In this document: positions 25,750-33,736 of the stretch, in pieces | How positions within the stretch are numbered: position 1 is the stretch's first letter | How the letters are laid out: each line of letters begins with the position of its first letter | DNA from: Shewanella sp. c952 | Lineage (GTDB): Bacteria; Pseudomonadota; Gammaproteobacteria; Enterobacterales; Shewanellaceae | Assembly: GCF_019654975.1 (NCBI RefSeq) | Contig: NZ_BPEW01000023.1 | Span: forward strand, 1-64,000 | Direction: 5' to 3' | Length of the DNA stretch: 64,000 nucleotides | Program-made: the position numbers and the translations under genes | The notes under the pieces: generated by a model | Databases searched by the model: none | Told to the model about the DNA's origin: nothing | What the model saw: only the letters and a program-made list of their open reading frames with translations

Positions 25750-27048
25750 ATGTCAAAACAACAAACTTCACTTTTTAAAAAAGTGTGGTCAAGCTGGATG
25801 TCTGTGCCACTGTGGCTACAGATCATGATTGGTATGCTACTAGGGATCTTAACCGGTATCGGTTTTGGGGAACAAGCAACGGTACTAAAACCGATCGGCA
25901 CCTTGTTTGTAAATACCATTAAGATGTTGATTGTGCCTTTGGTATTTTGCTCGCTGATAGTGGGCGTTACCTCGATGCAAGATACTGCCAAGATGGGGCG
26001 TATCGGCTTTAAATCTTTTGCCTTCTATTTGGGCACTACCTCAATTGCCATTACTGTCGGCCTAGCCGTTGGACATTTTCTACAGCCTGGTAAAGGGTTG
26101 GATATGGTAGCAGAACCCGCTGAGCAAGTGGTTAAAGCAGCACCGTCAGTGATGGAAACCTTAATTAATATTGTGCCAACAAACCCTATCGCAGCATTGG
26201 CCAGTGGCCAAATTTTGCAAGTGATTGTGTTTGCAGTGGCGCTAGGTGTTGCTCTGGTACTGATTGGTGACCATGGTAAGCCCGCAATCAAAGTCTTTGA
26301 AAGCCTTGCTGAAGCTATGTATAAGCTGACTGACATGGTGATGAAATTGGCACCGTACGGTGTATTTGGTCTAATGGCATGGGTAGCTGGTGAGTACGGT
26401 ATTGGTATGCTGATGCCCCTCATTAAAGTGATTGTGGCAGTATATATTGGTTGCTTCCTGCATATTGTAGGCTTCTATAGCATAGTGTTGACAGTATTTG
26501 CCAAACTTAACCCAATACAATTCTTTAAAGGGATCAGCAACGCTATTGCTGTGGCTTTTACTACCTCAAGCTCGGCGGGTACGTTACCTGCGAGTATGAA
26601 GTGCGCTAATGAGTATTTAGGGGTCAATAAGAAGATCTCTAGTTTTGTATTACCGCTTGGTACGACCATCAATATGGACGGTACTGCGTTATACCAAGGT
26701 GTGACGGCACTGTTTGTAGCACAAGCTTTTGGTATCGATTTAAGCTGGGTTGATTACATCACTATTATCTTAACTGCCACGCTTGCCTCAATTGGCACTG
26801 CGGGTGTACCTGGGGCTGGTCTGGTGATGCTCACCTTAGTGTTGACTACCGTTGGTTTACCGCTAGAGGGTGTAGCACTGATTGCTGGTATCGACCGAGT
26901 GCTGGATATGGCACGAACCGTAGTTAATGTTTCTGGCGATTTGGTGGCGACAACAGTGATAGCCAAATCTGAAGGCGAGCTTAATGTTGAGCATTATAAT
27001 GCTGGTACGGAAGAGAGCGCTGAAATAGCTGAAAAGTTAAAATCATAA
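25750..27048 (+). CDS. dicarboxylate/amino acid:cation symporter (DAACS)
   Basis: 432 residues with about eight membrane helices and two re-entrant loops, as in GltP/GltPh. The serine-rich hairpin TTSSSAGTLPAS and the substrate motif NMDGTALYQG are clear, as are TVGLPLEGVALIAGIDRVLDMARTVVNVSGD and its conserved Asp/Arg. It imports glutamate, aspartate, serine or a C4-dicarboxylate with Na+ or H+; the exact substrate cannot be fixed. A strong terminator follows. Confidence 0.93.
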   Translation: MSKQQTSLFKKVWSSWMSVPLWLQIMIGMLLGILTGIGFGEQATVLKPIGTLFVNTIKMLIVPLVFCSLIVGVTSMQDTAKMGRIGFKSFAFYLGTTSIAITVGLAVGHFLQPGKGLDMVAEPAEQVVKAAPSVMETLINIVPTNPIAALASGQILQVIVFAVALGVALVLIGDHGKPAIKVFESLAEAMYKLTDMVMKLAPYGVFGLMAWVAGEYGIGMLMPLIKVIVAVYIGCFLHIVGFYSIVLTVFAKLNPIQFFKGISNAIAVAFTTSSSAGTLPASMKCANEYLGVNKKISSFVLPLGTTINMDGTALYQGVTALFVAQAFGIDLSWVDYITIILTATLASIGTAGVPGAGLVMLTLVLTTVGLPLEGVALIAGIDRVLDMARTVVNVSGDLVATTVIAKSEGELNVEHYNAGTEESAEIAEKLKS

Positions 27049-27068
27049 CGGCAGCCGTTTGATAGTAA

Positions 27069-27098
27069 AAAAACCGCCAAGTTTGGCGGTTTTTTTTA
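27069..27098 (+). terminator. terminator of the symporter gene
   Basis: Stem AAACCGCCAA/TTTGGCGGTTT with T run. A-rich on the left as well, so it may also serve the converging META gene. Confidence 0.88.
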
Positions 27099-27139
27099 TG
27101 TGTCATCTGTTACTGCTTATACCCAGTTTGCAGTATTGG

Positions 27140-27553
27140 TTACTGCTTGCTGAGCACCATCAAGGTGTTATTATCAGCATCTTGTAGTAACAATTTTCCT
27201 TTACTCATTTTAGCTTGGCTAACTTCAGGCATAGCCTTCATTACGCGTTGCTCTTGCGCCATCAATGCATCTACACAGGCTTTCATGGTGTTACCAGCAG
27301 GCTGTAACTGAATAGATTGACCGGATAAAACGTAACTGCCAAAGAAGTTATTGCAACTATTATTACCGGTTAACTTACCTTCTGCTTCGAAAGTGAGCTG
27401 TGCTGGGCTATAGTCGATAACAGGTTGACCGTTTGCGGCCTCAATATGCCAAGTACCTTCAATGGCTAAATCCTCGATTTGGGCTTGCGGAGATGATTGG
27501 CATGCGGATAAACCCAATAGCAAACTTGCTACGAAAAAGGATTGTTTTATCAT
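27140..27553 (-). CDS. META-domain lipoprotein
   Basis: 137 residues. A lipoprotein signal ends at LSACQSS (lipobox), with the cysteine near residue 18, so it should be anchored to the outer or inner membrane. The META domain follows: IEGTWHIEAANGQPVI, LTFEAEGKLTGNNSCNNFFGSY and MKACVDALMAQEQRVMKAM. E. coli HslJ is the best-known relative. No enzymatic activity is known for the family. Confidence 0.88.
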   Translation of the reverse strand: MIKQSFFVASLLLGLSACQSSPQAQIEDLAIEGTWHIEAANGQPVIDYSPAQLTFEAEGKLTGNNSCNNFFGSYVLSGQSIQLQPAGNTMKACVDALMAQEQRVMKAMPEVSQAKMSKGKLLLQDADNNTLMVLSKQ

Positions 27554-27631
27554 GTTACGGATCCAAAGTGATTAATATCGTTATATTGTGAGTATTTTAG
27601 CTCAAAATCAACCTAAAGAAGGCGTTTGTTA

Positions 27632-27850
27632 GTGCAAAAAAATGTAATTAATTACCTAAAAATGTTGCATTGGGTAGGCTTAAGCATGTTGTTGTGCGCT
27701 GTTGGCTTATATTTCTTTACCGAGTTAACACAACAGGTCACAGGAATGATGATTGTCGCCAGTTTGGCAGGATTAGGCATGGTAATGATGTCGCCATTTC
27801 CCATTGCACTATTTCTGCAATGGGCTCAGGCTCAAAATCAGGGTCAATAG
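27632..27850 (+). CDS. small two-helix membrane protein
   Basis: About 72 residues from a GTG at 27632 preceded by AAGAAGG; the TTG two codons earlier is also possible. Two hydrophobic helices (about 12-28 LSMLLCAVGLYFF and about 38-60 MMIVASLAGLGMVMMSPFPIALFL) and a short Gln-rich tail. No family I can name. It overlaps the converging GGDEF-like gene by 7 bp. Confidence 0.65.
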   Translation: MQKNVINYLKMLHWVGLSMLLCAVGLYFFTELTQQVTGMMIVASLAGLGMVMMSPFPIALFLQWAQAQNQGQ

Positions 27851-28788
27851 GCTTTAGCCATCAAAGATTGACGACATCGTTCGAGGTCATCCTCTGCAGC
27901 TTGCTGCATCGGTATCAGTGACTGTTGTGCATCGGGAGTAAAAAAGCTCATGCCGACAACAATGCTTAATTTACCTGCTTCTTTGGCTATTTGCTTACGC
28001 AGGCGTGTCACTAAAGTCTCTAAATTTGATTCACTGTCTACAAACGCTAAGATCATAAATCTATTTTCATCAACACGCGCAGACATATCTGCTTCACGTA
28101 AACTCTCGGCAATAATCCGCGCAAGCAGTCGAGCCTTTTGTGATGTGGATAGTGGAACTGTGCGCATGAGTGGATTATCGACCATTTCGATGAGCACTAT
28201 GCCAGCGTGAGAACCAAAACGCCTGCTTAGGCTTAACTGTCTTGGTGCCATAAGGCCAAACCCATAGGGATTGAGCATTTGAGTTGTTTCATCTTGAAAT
28301 GATAGCCTTTGCACTTGTTGCATTAAGTAAACTTGCTTTAGCTCACCTTGCAATAATGAGCGTACAGACTCAATTACAGTCAGTGATGCTGATGTTGCTT
28401 GAGTTGTGTTTGGATCGCAAATGAGGATACAGCCGAAGACTCGACCATCTGGCCAAGTTAACTGTATGCTCAGTACTTGCTCAAAGCTAGCAAAGACTTC
28501 CCCCAGTTCATTGGGATTCAGTTCGCTTGAGCCAAAGCTACTGCTTGAATTTACCGCGTTCAAAAGTGGAGAATTACTCAACACCGTGCCAGCTTTTAGA
28601 GCCGTATCGTGATACTTCTTACTGCAAACTATTTGAGCATCTTGTGCCGAAAACTGCATAACAAGACAAGTTTTAGCACGATAAAGGTCGTTGAGTAGAT
28701 CGACCTGTTGTTGCCATCTTGGCAAGCTAACTGCAGATTGTTCCTGATCTCGCAGCCAAACATTATGATCGATATTTTGAGCTAACAT
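27844..28788 (-). CDS. GAF-like plus degenerate GGDEF protein
   Basis: 314 residues. The N-terminal half (about 20-155) looks like a GAF sensor domain, with QVLSIQLTWPDGRVFGCILICD as its core strands. The C-terminal half follows the fold of GGDEF domains: DETTQMLNPYGFGLMA stands for the usual DxLTGLxNRRGF start, and SARVDENRFMIL for the GGDEF strand. The GG(D/E)EF signature is therefore absent (RVDENRF), and c-di-GMP synthesis is unlikely. It may bind a ligand or partner. A 20-bp perfect inverted repeat lies just upstream. Confidence 0.8.
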   Translation of the reverse strand: MLAQNIDHNVWLRDQEQSAVSLPRWQQQVDLLNDLYRAKTCLVMQFSAQDAQIVCSKKYHDTALKAGTVLSNSPLLNAVNSSSSFGSSELNPNELGEVFASFEQVLSIQLTWPDGRVFGCILICDPNTTQATSASLTVIESVRSLLQGELKQVYLMQQVQRLSFQDETTQMLNPYGFGLMAPRQLSLSRRFGSHAGIVLIEMVDNPLMRTVPLSTSQKARLLARIIAESLREADMSARVDENRFMILAFVDSESNLETLVTRLRKQIAKEAGKLSIVVGMSFFTPDAQQSLIPMQQAAEDDLERCRQSLMAKAY

Positions 28789-28812
28789 GGGTAAAACTCA
28801 CTTGTGATTAAT

Positions 28813-28832
28813 TATGCTGATAAATCAGCATA
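28813..28832. promoter_or_regulatory. 20-bp inverted repeat upstream of the degenerate GGDEF gene
   Basis: TATGCTGAT-AA-ATCAGCATA, arms of nine bases, 25 bp before the start codon on the minus strand. It could be an operator or a hairpin in the leader; no known regulator motif was recognised. Confidence 0.4.
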
Positions 28833-29039
28833 TAAAATATTTTTAATAGGACGACTATACTGTTTTTTTTAGGTTGTTGAAATGTAAACAACTAAAGATT
28901 TGATGTTAATCATGCTTAAATGGTGCTCATCGGATCACTCTAAATGTTCTTTGTATATTTGCTGCGATTTATAGCCATATTTTCGTCGGTGAAGTTGTTA
29001 TAATAGCGCTATTGATTAGGGCTTTTACTCCAGAAAATA

Positions 29040-29609
29040 ATGATGAATAGCATTAAAATCCGTTTAGCCACTGTGCAAGACGTTGCCACTTTAGCAAGGC
29101 TTGAGTCAACACAATTGCAAGATGAATTAGTCGTTGAACAACGCAATAACAGCTTGTCGGGTCAATCATTCAGCAAAGTAGATTTGACGTGTTTAGTCAC
29201 TCAGCATTGGGTCGTCGTCGCTGAACTTGATGGTGATATTATTGGTTACGTTATCGCGGGGCGTTGGAGCTTCTTCAAACAGTGGCCAATATACCGAAAC
29301 TTGCTTAATCGTTTGCCAAGAATTGACTACGAAAAAGCCAAGCTTACTGAAAAAAACTGCTGTCAATACGGACCTATTTGGATTGCTAGCGAACATCGCG
29401 GCCAAGGTATATTTGAAGCATTAGTGCTGTTTGTCAGAAAAGCGGTCGCCAAGGAATTACCCTACATGCTGACTTTTATTGCTGAAGAAAATGCAGGCTC
29501 TTTTGCCGCACATACTCGTAAGGGCGGCATGCAAGTGGTCGATTTTATTAGCTTTGATGAGCGTGATTATTACTTACTAGTATTAGCCACTAGTGACTCT
29601 TTTTTCTAA
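29040..29609 (+). CDS. GNAT acetyltransferase
   Basis: 189 residues. IKIRLATVQDVATLARLE is the N-terminal strand and helix; WVVVAELDGDIIGYVIAGRW the second strand pair; GPIWIASEHRGQGIFEALVLFVR has the acetyl-CoA loop (HRGQGI). AHTRKGGMQVVDFISFDERDYYLLVL closes the domain. Substrate unknown. The next gene follows after 8 bp, so the two are very likely co-transcribed. Confidence 0.85.
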   Translation: MMNSIKIRLATVQDVATLARLESTQLQDELVVEQRNNSLSGQSFSKVDLTCLVTQHWVVVAELDGDIIGYVIAGRWSFFKQWPIYRNLLNRLPRIDYEKAKLTEKNCCQYGPIWIASEHRGQGIFEALVLFVRKAVAKELPYMLTFIAEENAGSFAAHTRKGGMQVVDFISFDERDYYLLVLATSDSFF

Positions 29610-29617
29610 GGACTGTT

Positions 29618-29968
29618 ATGTTGTCTGAATCTGTAGCATCAATTTTCTCCCCCTATCTGCAATTGAATTTGTCGGCCTTTGATAACCTTAAGCTAGTCGT
29701 GGCGGTTTTAACGGATAAAGCTGAAGAGTGCCATGCCTTAGAAGCTGAGGTGACCGTTGAGGGTAAGACTCAAACGGCATTCTTGGTGCGCTGGCATAAA
29801 CATTTTATCTATTGTGGCCGTACGAACTCTTATGGCAATAAGATTGACGAAGTGGCTGACTTGGACTCGATTAACCCTGAGTCGATAGCTGTGCTGCAAC
29901 CACCGATATTGTCGATGCAACAAGTTGAGTTTATGTGCATGGAGAATGCACATTTTGACCATTGTTAG
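29618..29968 (+). CDS. uncharacterised soluble protein
   Basis: 116 residues with AAGGACTGTT ribosome site and tight spacing to the upstream GNAT gene. No transmembrane segment or catalytic motif seen. The middle contains a short beta-rich stretch KTQTAFLVRWHKHFIYCGRTNSYG; the C-terminus ends FMCMENAHFDHC. I cannot name a family. Its place behind the GNAT gene suggests a related role, for example a substrate or a modulator, but this is inference only. Confidence 0.65.
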   Translation: MLSESVASIFSPYLQLNLSAFDNLKLVVAVLTDKAEECHALEAEVTVEGKTQTAFLVRWHKHFIYCGRTNSYGNKIDEVADLDSINPESIAVLQPPILSMQQVEFMCMENAHFDHC

Positions 29969-30049
29969 GCATGCTTGCTGCTGCAAACGTTTTAGCTTTT
30001 TAAGGTACCAAACTGGGCTTGGGCTTTAAGTTAGGCTGGGTCTAACAAT

Positions 30050-30440
30050 TAACGTCGTGGAATTCCATCTCACAGCTCGCCAAAAGGGAAACAGCAGCAA
30101 TCCCCTCTTGGCTAATTTCTTACAAAAGAAGTCCCGTGCTGCCCCGATGAAGTTACATATAAGTACAGGCCTCATGCTGAAGGATAAATAGCTAACGCTT
30201 CCGATGGGGCATCTGATGTGAATGGATTCACGAATGCCGTGATGGCATGGTCAATGATTGTCGACATCATATAGACATTTTCGATATCCATATGAGGTAG
30301 ATGCCAAATAACGGCCAGCACCGCGAAAGCTATGCCGACATCTGATAGGCAGGATGCCTGAATGTCTTGAAGTGCATGGGTGCACGAGAAAGACCATGTC
30401 TGGACTTACGCGATTTATTCCAACGCATTTCGCCAATTTC
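30050..30440. repeat. hairpin-rich intergenic repeat region
   Basis: The 750-bp gap 29969-30719 has no gene but a chain of short inverted repeats: GTGAATGGATTCAC (30218-30231), ATGCCGTGATGGCAT (30234-30248), a nested hairpin with arms GACAT/ATGTC and AGGCA/TGCCT (30337-30366), and GTGCATGGGTGCAC (30372-30385). The sequence style suggests a dispersed genomic repeat of Shewanella; I cannot confirm copy number from one window. The remainder to 30719 holds only the promoter region of the next gene. Confidence 0.6.
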
Positions 30441-30719
30441 GATGGGGAATTGGTGTTTTCTGTTAGTTCTGAAGATTAAAGTTTACTCTGACCCACTTGG
30501 TTCCTAGAGCGTTTAAGCTGACCTTCATTTATGTACGTTACAGTTACCAGTTAGCTCTGTCTCAACAATGTTTGATGAAGAGTGACACTTGATGTAGAAC
30601 AGAGTATTTTTACGCCGCTATACCTTAGTGAGTATCGATACTGGCATCATGAAAGTTGCTGTAATGGTTTTTATCTTTAAATTTTTCGAAGCTTGCATAC
30701 TTCGCCTGGAAAACAACAT

Positions 30720-31415
30720 ATGAGTAGTACATCGACACATAAACCTCGGCCATTGGTTGACCTGTTAGTGAGCATAGCGATACCCGCTTTTATTCTTATG
30801 AAGCTAAGTGGTGAAGAACAGCTAGGGGCCAGTGGTGGATTAATATTGGCGTTAAGCTTTCCACTGGGGTGGGGCATATTTGAGCTGATAAAATATAAGA
30901 AGTTTAATTTTATTGCTTTGCTTGGGTTAGCTAATGTGCTGTTGACCGGTGGTATTGGTTTACTGGAGCTTGACCTTAAGTGGTTGGCAATCAAAGAAGC
31001 GGCCATTCCAGCCGCTATCGGTATTGCGGTACTTATTTCGACCTTTACCTCTAAGCCATTAATTAAAGCCATCATATTTAACCCTGCAGTGATGGATGTT
31101 GACAAGATCATCAAGCGACTGCAGCAGAATAATTGCGTGGCCGCATTTGAGCAGCGACTCATGAAGGCCACGTACTTGGTTGCGGGCTCGTTCGCCTTCT
31201 CCGCCGTTATGAATTATGTACTGGCTAAATGGATCGTCACTAGCCCAACAGGTACCTCAGAGTTTAATGAACAGTTGGGACAATTGACCTTATACAGTTA
31301 CCCGATGATAGCCTTGCCGTCTATGTTGATGATGATGGGGATATTTTATTATTTATGGCGAACTATCCATGATTTAACCGGGCTTAAGTTGGAAGAAGTT
31401 TTGGCCAACCAGTAA
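30720..31415 (+). CDS. VC0807-family membrane protein
   Basis: 231 residues from the ATG at 30720 (MSSTSTHKP). Five to six hydrophobic segments; PRPLVDLLVSIAIPAFILMKLSGEEQLG and KFNFIALLGLANVLLTGGIGLLELD are recognisable from the VC0807 group of uncharacterised inner-membrane proteins. WLAIKEAAIPAAIGIAVLIST lies in the middle. Function unknown, no operon partner. The upstream frame extends to a TTG at 30693 without ribosome site. Confidence 0.8.
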   Translation: MSSTSTHKPRPLVDLLVSIAIPAFILMKLSGEEQLGASGGLILALSFPLGWGIFELIKYKKFNFIALLGLANVLLTGGIGLLELDLKWLAIKEAAIPAAIGIAVLISTFTSKPLIKAIIFNPAVMDVDKIIKRLQQNNCVAAFEQRLMKATYLVAGSFAFSAVMNYVLAKWIVTSPTGTSEFNEQLGQLTLYSYPMIALPSMLMMMGIFYYLWRTIHDLTGLKLEEVLANQ

Positions 31416-31423
31416 TGGTTGTT

Positions 31424-31494
31424 GTGGGATTGGTTCCCACACCCTAGGTTCAATCAAGCGGAGCTTGATTGAGTCCTTCTAGGCCGTAAGGCCT
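31424..31494. repeat. cluster of three hairpins (REP-like)
   Basis: Three consecutive hairpins in 71 bp: GTGGGA-N6-TCCCAC (31424-31440), CAATCAAGC-GGA-GCTTGATTG (31451-31471) and AGGCC-GTAA-GGCCT (31481-31494). They lie between two converging genes and resemble short REP/BIME-type units; they may stop or stabilise transcripts from both sides. Confidence 0.6.
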
Positions 31495-31509
31495 CAAATA
31501 AAACGAAAG

Positions 31510-31965
31510 CTATCGTCCAGTAGCACCAGTTAACCCCATTAAAACAAGTTCCCTCTCAGAACCCTGATACTTCAAAAACAACTGCGCAATATCATTGGGC
31601 GCTGATGATACGGCGCTAAACCCATGTTGCGCATAAAACCCTTCTAAATGCGCCAAGGCAAAAATGTAAGTTTTGCCATCACAGAGAACGGGTGACAGTT
31701 CGCGCATCAACTGATGTCCTACACCTTGGCCGCGAAAATCAGGATGTACCAACATACCTGTAAGAATCGATAATTGGCCGATTGGCCGGATGCGAACACA
31801 GGCAGCTATCTCACCTAAGTTGTCAGCATTAGTGTCAGTTTGGGTTAGCACACAGACTGACTCTTTCTGTAACACCCGAGCATAGGGCATATGTTGGCGA
31901 TAGAACTTCTTCACCTCGCTGCGATCATCAGGCGCTAACCAAGTTAATTGCACTTTAATACTCAT
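31510..31965 (-). CDS. GNAT acetyltransferase
   Basis: 151 residues, single GNAT domain: MSIKVQLTWLAPDDRSEVKKFY, LGEIAACVRIRPIGQLSILTGMLVHPDFRGQGVGHQLMREL holds strand 4 and the acetyl-CoA loop (RGQGVG), and YIFALAHLEGFYAQHGFSAV the last part. The style fits the group that acetylates small amines. It follows metK on the same strand after a terminator, so it is probably separately transcribed. Confidence 0.85.
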   Translation of the reverse strand: MSIKVQLTWLAPDDRSEVKKFYRQHMPYARVLQKESVCVLTQTDTNADNLGEIAACVRIRPIGQLSILTGMLVHPDFRGQGVGHQLMRELSPVLCDGKTYIFALAHLEGFYAQHGFSAVSSAPNDIAQLFLKYQGSERELVLMGLTGATGR

Positions 31966-31995
31966 TGTTGTTGCTGGAAGCTGAAATTATGGCAT

Positions 31996-32024
31996 TAAAA
32001 AACCGCCCTTAGGCGGTTTTTATT
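31996..32024 (-). terminator. terminator of metK
   Basis: Stem AAACCGCC/GGCGGTTT with short loop CTTA, T run on the minus-strand 3' side, 38 bp beyond the metK stop. Confidence 0.88.
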
Positions 32025-32061
32025 AGCGTTGGACAAACAACACTGAATTAATCGGTAAAGC

Positions 32062-33216
32062 TTAAAGACCTGCGTCAGCGCGTAGGGCTTCTGCTTTGTC
32101 TGTTGCTTCCCATGGGAACTCGTTACGACCAAAGTGACCATATGCAGCAGTCGATTGGTAGATTGGGCGAGCTAGGTTTAACATCTCTGTTAGACCGTAT
32201 GGGCGTAGGTCGAAGTGACGACGTACTAGATCAATCAGTAACTCTTCAGCCACTTTAGCTGTGCCGAATGTTTCGATACTGATAGATGTTGGCTCTGCAA
32301 CACCAATAGCGTAAGACACTTGTAGCTCACAACGATCAGCAAGACCTGCAGCAACAATGTTCTTAGCCACGTAACGTGCAGCGTATGCCGCACTACGGTC
32401 AACTTTCGATGGATCTTTACCAGAGAAAGCACCGCCACCGTGACGAGCCATGCCGCCGTAAGTATCAACGATGATCTTACGACCAGTTAGACCACAATCG
32501 CCTACAGGGCCACCGATAACAAAACGGCCTGTTGGGTTGATGAAGTATTTAGTGTCTTTAGATAACCACTTAGCCGGCAATACAGGCTTAATGATGGTTT
32601 CCATAACACCTTCAATCAGATCCGCTTGACTAACGTCTTCACGATGCTGAGTTGAAAGGACTACTGCGTCGATACCAGCAATGCTGCCATCGTTGTTGTA
32701 AGCAAAAGTCACCTGACTTTTCGCATCTGGACGCAACCACGGAAGGGTCTTGTCTTTACGAACTTCAGATTGACGCTTAACCAGCTTGTGCGAGTAGGTG
32801 ATAGGTGCAGGCATCAATACGTCAGTTTCGTTATTTGCATAACCAAACATTAGGCCTTGGTCGCCAGCACCCTGTTCTTTAGGGTCTGCACGGTCAACAC
32901 CTTGGTTGATATCTGGAGACTGTTTACCAATGGCATTAAGTACTGCACAAGAGTCAGCATCAAAACCCATATCTGAATGGGTGTAACCGATTTCACGTAC
33001 GGTCTTACGGGTGATCTCTTCGATATCAACCCAAGCTGAGGTGGTGACTTCGCCGCCAACCATAACCATGCCAGTTTTGACATAAGTTTCGCATGCTACG
33101 CGTGCTTTTGGATCTTGCTCCAAAATTGCGTCTAGTACCGCATCAGAAATCTGATCGGCGATTTTATCTGGGTGACCTTCTGAGACCGACTCAGAGGTGA
33201 ACAAGTGCTTTGCCAT
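32062..33216 (-). CDS. metK: S-adenosylmethionine synthetase
   Basis: 384 residues, same as the E. coli enzyme. It makes S-adenosylmethionine from methionine and ATP. Motifs: [32 protein letters not shown] (ATP loop), [20 protein letters not shown] (P-loop-like, active-site lysines) and [11 protein letters not shown]. Start ATG at 33216, ribosome site AAGACGAGA. Probably repressed by MetJ, see the operator upstream. No SAM riboswitch was seen in the leader. Confidence 0.97.
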   Translation of the reverse strand: MAKHLFTSESVSEGHPDKIADQISDAVLDAILEQDPKARVACETYVKTGMVMVGGEVTTSAWVDIEEITRKTVREIGYTHSDMGFDADSCAVLNAIGKQSPDINQGVDRADPKEQGAGDQGLMFGYANNETDVLMPAPITYSHKLVKRQSEVRKDKTLPWLRPDAKSQVTFAYNNDGSIAGIDAVVLSTQHREDVSQADLIEGVMETIIKPVLPAKWLSKDTKYFINPTGRFVIGGPVGDCGLTGRKIIVDTYGGMARHGGGAFSGKDPSKVDRSAAYAARYVAKNIVAAGLADRCELQVSYAIGVAEPTSISIETFGTAKVAEELLIDLVRRHFDLRPYGLTEMLNLARPIYQSTAAYGHFGRNEFPWEATDKAEALRADAGL

Positions 33217-33252
33217 GATGGAAAATCTCGTCTTTAAACAATTTGAATGTGT

Positions 33253-33276
33253 AGAAGTATCTACATCTAGACGGCT
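33253..33276 (-). promoter_or_regulatory. probable MetJ operator (three met boxes)
   Basis: Three adjoining eight-base boxes, AGAAGTAT, CTACATCT and AGACGGCT, match the consensus AGACGTCT in six, five and seven positions. They lie 37-60 bp before the metK start, as expected for methionine-dependent repression in gammaproteobacteria. Confidence 0.6.
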
Positions 33277-33736
33277 ATCTTAGTGGAAAACAGCTTGGAT
33301 GACACCCTTTTCACTTAATTTTGTGCAGTAATCCACGCTATTAAATCCTTAATATATGCAAGGATAATGACTGTGGTTTTCACTAAGTTGCTGATAAGGA
33401 TATTTTTAACTGCTTTGGTACACTCACTTGTTCTGATAAAAAAATGATCAAGCAATTGCCATTATTGCCGAGTTAGCAGACGAATATTTTATTTTGGCTT
33501 AGCTAAATTGGTCCGCAAGTAAGTTAAGGTGTTGTTAAATATGGTTAGAGTGTCATAGCTAATGAATAATATGTTTCGATAATTTTTCATATCAGGCGAA
33601 TTAAATTTGCGTCCTACTGCCTAGTAGGCGAAAATATGGCTCCAAAATTTGCTGTAGAGAAGGGATAAGCAGATTTAAAGCTGCAGCCCTTCACTAGATC
33701 TAAGCCTCAATACCTCAACACGACGCAGGAGAGAGC
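33277..33736. other. divergent metK-tkt intergenic region
   Basis: About 460 bp carrying promoters for both directions and no gene. Close to tkt an imperfect long inverted repeat pairs GAAGGG (33660-33665) with CCCTTC (33687-33692). Nothing else stands out. Confidence 0.5.

Noticed and set aside
30251..30436. 61-codon minus-strand frame
   Set aside because: Formed by the hairpin repeats; not expected to be coding.
33217..33736. SAM riboswitch in the metK leader
   Set aside because: No long conserved hairpin set; the short leader carries met boxes instead.
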